DNA of 64,000 nucleotides from Ardenticatenaceae bacterium. GTDB taxonomy: Bacteria; Chloroflexota; Anaerolineae; Promineifilales; Promineifilaceae. The stretch lies in the NCBI GenBank assembly GCA_020634495.1, contig JACKBR010000011.1:1-64000 (forward strand), read 5' to 3'. Both the position numbers and the translations under genes were made by a program. Below are positions 45,301 through 54,300 of the stretch, piece after piece; within the stretch, counting starts at the first letter, position 1, and each line of letters begins with the position of its first letter. Below the pieces are notes generated by a model. The model was given only the letters and a program-made list of their open reading frames with translations, was not told the origin of the DNA and made no database searches.

Positions 45301-48300
45301 GTAGGTGAGGCTAATGATGGGGTCGGAAACGGCCGTAACCTCCGGCTGCTGCTCTACCCATGCCTCAAACCGCTGCGACAGGCTCATTTGGGGAATCGTT
45401 TCGTCTGGCTGGCCCTGCCGCTCGTGCAGCAGCAGCTGCTTTTCTGCGGCGGGCAAAATGGGTAATTGCCTTACGGGCAGGTCAGGTGTTTGCACAATGG
45501 CCTGGAGCAACGTCTGGAAATGGGTGTGCATCCGGGCAATGGTTTCTGGCAAAAACAGCTCTGTGCTGTATTCCCAGGTGCAAAGCAGGCCATTGTTGGT
45601 TTCCATTACCGTGAGCGTCAGGTCGTATTTGGCCGTTTTGCTTTCGGCCGTCAGCGGCGTCAGCGACAGCTCATCGAGCTGGGGCAGGGCGGCATTGGCG
45701 TTTTGCAGGGCAAAAGAAACCTGGAAGATGGGCGAGTGGCTGGTATCCCGCACGGGCTGGAGCAAATTGACCACCTGCTCAAAGGGAATGTCCTGATGCT
45801 GGTACGCTTCCAGCGCCGTTTGCCGCACTTTTTCCAGCAGCGAGGCAAAGGTTTCGGCCTCGTCAATTTGGGTGCGCAGGGGCAGCATGTTGACAAAAAA
45901 GCCGATGATATTTTCGATGTCGGGATGGTTGCGGTTGGCGATGGGCGTGCCCACCACAATATCGTTTTGCTGGGTGTAGCGCAGCAGCAAGACTTTGTAA
46001 GCGGCCATCAGGGTCATGAACAGGGTGCTGTTGTGTGTCTGGCTAAATTGGCTGAGGGCTGGCATTAGCTCGGCGGGCAGCAGCTGGTTGTGGCTGTTGC
46101 CCCGCGTGCTTTGCAGCTTGGGTCGGGGAAAATCGGTGGGCAGGCTGAGGACGGCTGGAGCGTCTGCCAGGTGATTTTGCCAGAAGGCCAGCTGTTGATT
46201 CAGCATGTCGCCCTGCAGCCAGTCTTGCTGCCAGGCGGCAAAATCGGCATACTGCACGCGCAGCGCTGGCAGTTCCAGCGGCAAGACTTTAACCTGTGAG
46301 ACGTAGAGATTGACAAATTCACGGACGAAGAGGGTCATCGACCAGCCGTCGGTGATGATGTGGTGCATGACGATGACGAGAACATGCTGGGCTTCGGACA
46401 GGCGCAGGCGAGAGATGCGGATGAGGGGGCCAGTGGTGAGGGAGAACGGCCGTTTTGCCTCATTTTGTATCCAGACCGCCACCTCTTTTTCTTGAGTCTC
46501 CCCAGCCATGAAAGTGAAATCAACCAGCTCGATGGGCAGATGGGTTTCTTCGGCGATGCGCTGGTAAGGCTGGCCATCCTCGCCGTAGTAAAAGCTGGTG
46601 CGCAGGGAGTGATGGCGAGTGTACAGGGTGTCTACGGCCGTTTGCAGCGCGGTTTCATCGAGACGGCCGTCTAGCTTAAAGGCCAAAGGAATATTGTACG
46701 TTGCCTGGTTGGGGTCTAGCTGGTCCATCACCAGCAGACGCCGCTGGGCAAAAGAGAGCGGCAGCGGCTGGCCGTCTGGCAGTTTGGGGATGAACTGTTG
46801 GCTGCTGATTCCGGTGGGTTTGCTAGATTGGTCGATCAGGCTGGCAATTTGGGCAATGCTGCTTTGCTCAAAGATGTCGCGCAGCGCCAGTTTTTGGTCG
46901 AATTGCTTTTGAATGCGTGAAACCAGCTGCGTCGCCAGCAGCGAATGCCCACCCAACTCAAAGAAATTGTCGTGAACGCCTACCTGATCAATTTTGAGCA
47001 ATGTTTGCCAAATCTCTGCCAGTTGGCTTTCTGTGGGGGTGCGCGGGGCTACATAGGCCGTGGCTGCATCCCGTTCGCCGGTGGGAGCGGGCAGCGCTTT
47101 GCGGTCTACCTTGCCGTTGGGGGTGAGGGGGAATGTGTCTAGCGGCATGAAGATGTGGGGCACCATGTAGGCGGGCAATGTTTCCTGGATGAAGGTGCGC
47201 AGAACGGCCATTGTTACGTCATCTTCCGCTGTTTCTGGTTCAAAAATGAGATACGCCACCAGCTGCTGCTCAAACGGATGAACCACCGCCTGGGCAATGG
47301 CGGGATGCTGCCGCAAGCGGCTCTCGATTTCACCCAGCTCCACGCGGAAGCCGCGAATTTTGACCTGATGGTCGGAGCGCCCCAGAAAGTTAACCGCGCC
47401 ATCCGGCCGGAAGCTGGCCAGATCGCCCGTTTTGTAAATGGTTATCAGTGTCCGGTTGCCAGTGTTCAGTGACTGATCACTGTTTACTGATAACTGATTA
47501 CTGAATACAGGTAACTGAATAAAGCGTTCGGCCGTCAGTTCCGGCTGGTTCAGGTAGCCTGTAGAAACGCCAGCGCCGCCAATGTACAGCTCCCCCGTGA
47601 CGCCAATGGGCACTGGCCGCAGGTTTTTGTCCAAAATGTAGAGCTGGGTGTTGGCCAGGGGGCGGCCAATGGGAATCGATTGCTGCGGGTCTAGCTCTTC
47701 GGCCAGGACGGGCTGGATGGTGGAGTAGGTGGTGGTTTCTGAGGGGGCGTACATGTTCCACAGCTTTTCGCCACGAGCCAAAAGCTGCTGCGCCAGAGCA
47801 ACTGACAGCGCTTCACCGCCGGTGATCATGCTGAGGCCAGGATGGCCTTGCCAGCTGCCGGTGATGAGCATTTGCCAGGTGGCAGGCGTAGCCTGCATCA
47901 AAGTGATATTGTGCTTTTGCAGCAGGTCGCTTAGCTGCTGTGGATCCGTTACGGCCGCTTGCGGGGCAATCACCACCTGTGCGCCAACCAGCAGGGGCAG
48001 GTACAGCTCCACGGTGGCAATGTCGAAGGAGAGGGTGGTGATGGCCAGCAGCTTGTCGTTTGGCGTGATGCCTGGTTTGTCCATCATGCTGGTGAGTAGA
48101 TTGACCAGGGCGTGATGGTGAATTTGGACGCCTTTGGGGCGGCCGGTGGAGCCGGAGGTGTAGATGATGTAGGCGAGGTTGTGGGGAGTTACGGCCGTTT
48201 CTGGCAAAGTCGTGGGCAAATCAGCCAGTTCCGGCAGCAGGTCATCCAAACATAGAGCCTGCGCCTGATGCGCGGGCAGCGTAGCCACAATGGCCTTTTC

Positions 48301-51300
48301 GGTGAGGAGCAGTGGTGCCTGCGTGTCGGCCAGCATGAGCTGGATGCGCTGGGCGGGGAATGCTGGATCAACCGGCAGGTAAGCGCCGCCTGCCTTCAGA
48401 ATACCCCAAAGGGCGATGGGCAGCTGGGCCGAGCGATCTAAAGCGACGGCCACAAAGGTGTTGGGCTTCACGCCCAGGCCAATCAGGTGGTGGGCCAACT
48501 GGTTGGAAAGCGTTTCTAGCTGTTGGTAGGTTAGCTCGGTACGGCCGTCGGTGACGGCAAGGCGCTGGGGTGTTTTGGCGGCCTGTTGCGATAGCAGGTG
48601 GTGCAGGCAAAGATGTTCGGGAAACGGCCGTTCCGTGGCATTCCACCGCTGCATTTGCTCAAGCTCCGCTGGGGTTACGATGTTAAATTGATCGATGGGC
48701 AAATCTGGTTGGGCGGCAATTTGCCGTACCAATTGATTAAAATGATTGGCCAGCCGGACAATGGTGCTTTCATCAAAAAGGGCGGTGCTGTATTCCCAGG
48801 CGGCTTGCAGGCCAACGGCCGTTTCCGTTAAATCCAGCGTCAGGTCAAACTTGGCAGTGGTGGCTGGCGCTTGCCTCAAGGAAAAGGTGAGGTCGGGCAA
48901 AGATGCCTGGTTGCTGGGGGTGTTCTGCAAAATAAAAGCAACCTGGAACAGCGGCGAGTAGCTTAAATCGCGGGCAACCTGTTGCTCTTCAACCAGCTTT
49001 TCAAAAGGAATATCTTGATGGGCGAAGGCGCTCAGCGTGGTGTTGCGCACGCGGCTGAGGAGCGTGCGGAAGGTTGGGTTGCCGGAGGTGTCGGTGCGCA
49101 AAACCAGCATATTGACAAAGAAGCCAATGAGCCCTTCGATTTCGGCGCGGTTCCGGTTGGCAATGGGCGAGCCAACCACAATATCTTCCTGCTGCGTGTA
49201 GCGAGCCAGAAGGAGTTGGAAGGCTGCCAGGAGCACCATGAACAGCGAGGCGTTTTCTGCCTGGGCCAGCTGCTTTAAGGCCGGGATGAGGTCAGTGGGC
49301 AGTTTGGTGTGCAGCGTGGCTCCGGCATAAGATTGCACTGCTGGCCGGGGGCGGTCGCTGGGTAAGGTTAAAACGTCGGGAGCGCCCTGCAGAGCATCTC
49401 GCCAATAGTCGATTTGCCGTTGTAAAACGTCTCCCTGGAGCCAGTTGCGCTGCCAGATGGCAAAGTCGGCGTATTGGATGGGCAGGGGGGGCAGGGGAGA
49501 CGGCCGTTCCTGCACAAAAGCAGCATACAGCGCGGCCATTTCCTGGAACAATATGGCCACCGACCAGCCATCAGAAATGATGTGGTGCATGACGATGATG
49601 AGCAAATGTTTTGTCTCGCCGAGCTGCACGTGCGAGACGCGAATGAGCGGCCCAGCGCTAAGCGAAAACGGCCGTTGTGTTTCTGCCTGCACCCAGGTGT
49701 GGGCTTCTGGTTCGCGTTCTGCCGGGGGTAAATGGCTGAAGTCAACCCTGGTTAGCGGCAGATGGCTGTCTGGGGCAATGCGCTGGTACGGTTCTTCATC
49801 CTCGCCAAAGTAAAAGGTGGTGCGCAAGGAGTCGTGGCGCTGGTAGAGCGTGTCTACCACTGTTTGCAAAGCGGTTTGGTCTAAACGGCCGTCTACCTCA
49901 AACACAAGCGGAATGTTGTACGTGGCCTGGTTGGGTTCAAGCTGGTCTAGCAAATACAGCCGCTGCTGGGCAAAAGAGAGCGGCAGTGGATTGTCATCGT
50001 CGTGTTTCGTGATGAGCTGCTTGCCATTGCCCTCACCGCCCTTCTTTTTCTGCCATTTGTCTAGCAAGGCTTGCTGCTTGGCCGAAAGTTTCTGGCGGCG
50101 TTCAGCCAGTTCGGATCGTTTTGCCGCCCGGCTGTCGGCCTTCTGGTCTTGAGCGGTTTCTTGCTCCTGGGCACGAAGCAGCGCCTGGTAATCCGTTTGG
50201 CCCGATGGGGTTAGCGGAATTTGGGCAACGGTCTGGAATTGGGCCGGGACAAGCTGGGCGGGCAGCTGCTCCTGGGCAAACTGCTTCAGCTGCTCAAGAT
50301 CGAGCGGGCCGCTGGCCACAACGTAGGCGTTGAGCAGCCGTTTTTCAGCGGGGTTTTTGTCTGGCAGCACGATGCAGGCCTGCACGGCGGGATGCTGTTG
50401 CAAAATCTGGGCAATGGCTCCGGTTTGCAGGTAGCGTCCCCGGCTGGTGGTGTGGCTGGGATGGTAGTCACGGAATTGAATACGGCCGTCTGGCAGCCAG
50501 CACCAGTTGTCGCCAGTTGCCTGCCGGTTTTCCCCAACATGCAAACTGCCCAAAACGCCGACCGAAGTGGGCAGCGTTTGGCTATCCAAAAGAGAAATGG
50601 GGGGAACGGCCGTACCGCTCAACCACGTTTCAGGGATTTCAATCTGGCTTAAAACGGTGGGCAAAATGGATGCCCCGCTGACATGCCCGTGCAGCCGCTG
50701 GCGGCCACCCCATTTGGGCCAGTGGCTTTGCGACAAATCCGCCTCTAGCGAAACAATGGTCTTCAGGTGCGGTACGCGCCTGGCGTCCAGCGCTGCGATT
50801 AGCACAGCGGGCAAGATGGCCAAATCAATCTGTTTTTCTGTGAACAGCTTGTAGATGGCGGGCAATTTGGTCAGTTGCTCTCTGGGAGCCAGGTGCAGCG
50901 TGCCGCCGTTGAGCAGCGCGGCAAAAATCTCGTGGGTGGCCTGGTGGCTGGCAAACGGCCCAAATTGCAGAACCTGGCTGTTTGCCTGGACGGGGTAGAC
51001 CGCAGCCAGCCGCAGCAGATCGGCGGCTGGGAAGCTGCCTAATCCTGGCAGATGCACACCGCCCGCTGCGGGCTGGGGCAAATCGCTGCTAGGATAGCCC
51101 TGGGCGCTTTCGCTGGCCAGCTGGCGGCAAAGGCCAAAGTTGTCGGCTGGATTTTCCTGGCTGTGGAGCAGCAGCTTTGCCTGGCTTTGCTGCAAAATGG
51201 CTTGCTGCCAGGCTGCCGGTTCGCTTTCGTTTAGCGGCAGGTAAATGCCGCCCGCTTTAAGGACGCCGAAGACGGCCGTAATCATCTGCGGGCTGTTGGC

Positions 51301-54300
51301 GGCGTAAATGGCCACCACGTCACCGGGCTGGATGCCCTGGTCTTGCAGCCAGTGGGCAATCTGGTTGCTTTGCTGGTGCAATTGCTGGTAGGTGATGGCG
51401 CTGGTGGTGCTGGATACGGCCGTTTTTGTGCCAAAACTGTCTACAACGTCGCTCATTTTGTCGTAAAGGGTTTGGTAGGGAACGGCCGTTTGGGCCGCAG
51501 CTGCGTGTTGTTCCTCTTCCGCCTCCGTACGGAAATCAATCTCGGCAATGGGCTGATCCGGCTGCTTCATCAATTCCGCCAGCAAGTTAACATAATGGCG
51601 CGTGAACAGCTCGATTCTTTCCGGGGTGAACAAAGCCGGGCGGTAATCGACAAAGCCGTTGATTTGCTTTTCCTGCCGGGCCATCGACAGCATCAAATCA
51701 AATTTGGCTGTATTGGTATCAAAGATCACCGGCTCGATTTTGACCCCTGGAATTTGTGGGCGGCCTTCTACAGCTTGCACGGTGAAAAAGGTCTGGAACA
51801 GCGGTGATACATTGTCGCGGCGGGTTGTTTGGACTGTTTCAACCACCTTGTTAAATGGCAAATCCTGATGATCTTGCCCACCTAAAACGCGCTCCCACAC
51901 CTGGCCCAGCAGCTGACGGAAGGTCATTTCTGGCGTAAAGCTGGCATTCACAACAATGGTATTGGTAAAAAAGCCAATCAGTTTTTCTGTGTGGGCATGG
52001 TTGCGGTTGGCAATGGGCACGCCGACGTTGATCTCGTTTTGTTGCGTGTAGCGGTGCATCAGGGCGTGGTAGGCTGCCAGCAGCAGCATAAAGAGGGTGA
52101 CGCGCTCTTTTTGCATGAAGGCATCCGCCTGCTGCCTGATGTCTTCGGGCAGTTGGAAGGCAAAGTTGGCTCCTTCGCTGCTTTCCTTGTCGCCGCGCGG
52201 TTTGTCGGTGAGCAATTGCAGTGGTTCCGGATCAGGGGCGAGGGTTTCTTTCCAGTAGGCAAGCTGTTCGGCCTCATGCTCGGCCAGCCAGCTTTCTTGC
52301 CAGGCAGCGAAGTCGCTGTATTGAATGGGCAGTTGGGGCAGCTGCGGCGTTTTGCCTTCCTGGTATGCGCGGTAAAGCGCGGTGATTTCTTCAATGATGA
52401 GTTCAATAGACCACAAATCCATGGCGATGTGGTGCAGGGTGAGCAGCAGCACCCAATGATCTTCGCCTAAATGCAGCAGCCGGGTGCGGATGGGAATCTG
52501 GCTGGTGAGGTTAAACGGCCGTTGGTCTTCTTGGGTAATTTGGTTGGCAACGGCCGTTTCTTGTTCATCCTCTGGCAGGTGGCGTAAATCCAGCACGGGT
52601 AGGGGTAGTTGGTCGATGGCTTGGATACGGCCGTACACATCCTCTTCTTCAAAATAAACCGTACGCAGCACTTCATGCCGGGTCACCATGTCCGTCAGGC
52701 TCTGCTGCAACCAGGCCGCGTTAACCGGCCCGCGCAGCCGAATGGCAATGGGTTCGGTATAGGCGGGGCTTTGCGGATCAAGCTTGTAAAAGAACCAGAG
52801 CCGCCTTTGGGCAAAGGAAAGCGTATGTTTTTTGTCGTTGGTGTCGGCGGTGACAATGACCGTTTCTTCATCCTGTGTGCTGTGGGCGATGATGTCTGCC
52901 AGCTCGGCAATCGTTTCATGCCGGAACAAATCTCCCACGGCCAGCCGCACGCCTAGCGTCGATTGAATGTTTGAGATGAGGTGCGTAGCCAGCAGAGAAT
53001 GCCCACCCAGGTCTAAAAAAGAATCGTGGATGCCCACGCGCTCTACGGAAAACAGCTCTTCCCAGAGTTGGGCGAGCTGCTCTTCCAGGGAGTTGCGTGG
53101 GGCGACGTACGGCCGTTCCGCTCCTCTGGTTTCTTGGGGGGCGGGCAGCGCTTTGCGGTCAACTTTGCCGTTGGGGGTGGCGGGCAGTTGGGGCAATTGC
53201 ATCAGAATGCCGGGGAGCATGTAGTTGGGCAGCGCATTTTTTAGCGCAGTGCGAATCTGGTCAGTGTCCACTGGGTCACCGGTGGCGGAGACGAAGTAGG
53301 CAACCAGTTGTTTATCATTGTTGGCGGGATTGGTCCAGGCGATGGCAACGGCCGTTTGCACCTCTGCCAATTCTTCCAGGCGGCTCTCAATTTCACCCAG
53401 CTCAATGCGAAAACCATGCACCTTTACCTGATAATCAGTCCGGCCCAGGTATTCAATGATGCCATCCGGCCGGTAGCGGGCCAGGTCGCCCGTGCGATAC
53501 AGCTTGGCCTTGGGATCGTCGCTAAAGGGGTGAGTGATGAATCGTTCGGCCGTCAGTTCTTCGCGGTAAAGATAGCCCTGGCTCAGGCCAACGCCACCCA
53601 AATACAGCTCGCCAACCGCGCCAATGGGCAGCAAGCGCTGCTGTGTGTCCAAAATGTACGCCTGCATGTTGTGGACGGGGCGGCCAATGGGCAAATCATC
53701 CCGGTTGAGCTGCTCAAGTTCTGCTGGCAGCACCCGATGACCGGTGGCAAAAATAGTCGCTTCCGTAGGGCCATACAGGTTCCACAAAGCTGCGCCGCGT
53801 TCTAGCAGTTGGCTGGCCAAATGGCGCGTCAAAGCCTCGCCGCAGCTGATCATTTTCAGGCCGGGTGTGCCGGGCCAACCGGCCGCCAGCAGCATTTGCC
53901 AGGTGACGGGCGTGCCTTGCAAAAAGGTAATGTCTCCCTTGGCCAGGCGTTCACTCAGCAGATGGCCATCGCGGATTTCATTTTCTGAGGCGATTACAAC
54001 TTCACCGCCCACCACCAGGGGTGAATACAGTTCATAGCCTAAAATGTCGAAGGAGAGGGCGGTGATGGCCAGGAATTTATCGTCGGCGGCCATGCCTGGT
54101 TCTTGCAGCATGGAGGCTGTGAGATTGACGATGTTGCGGTGGCTGATGGGCACGCCTTTGGGCACGCCCGTCGAGCCGGAGGTGTAAATGATGTAGGCGG
54201 TGCTTTCTGGCGCGTAATGACTGTTGGCCAGCGGTTCTAGGCTGCGAATTTTTGCCCATTGGCTGTCTAGCTCAATGATGGGCAGATTGCCAGGAAACGT

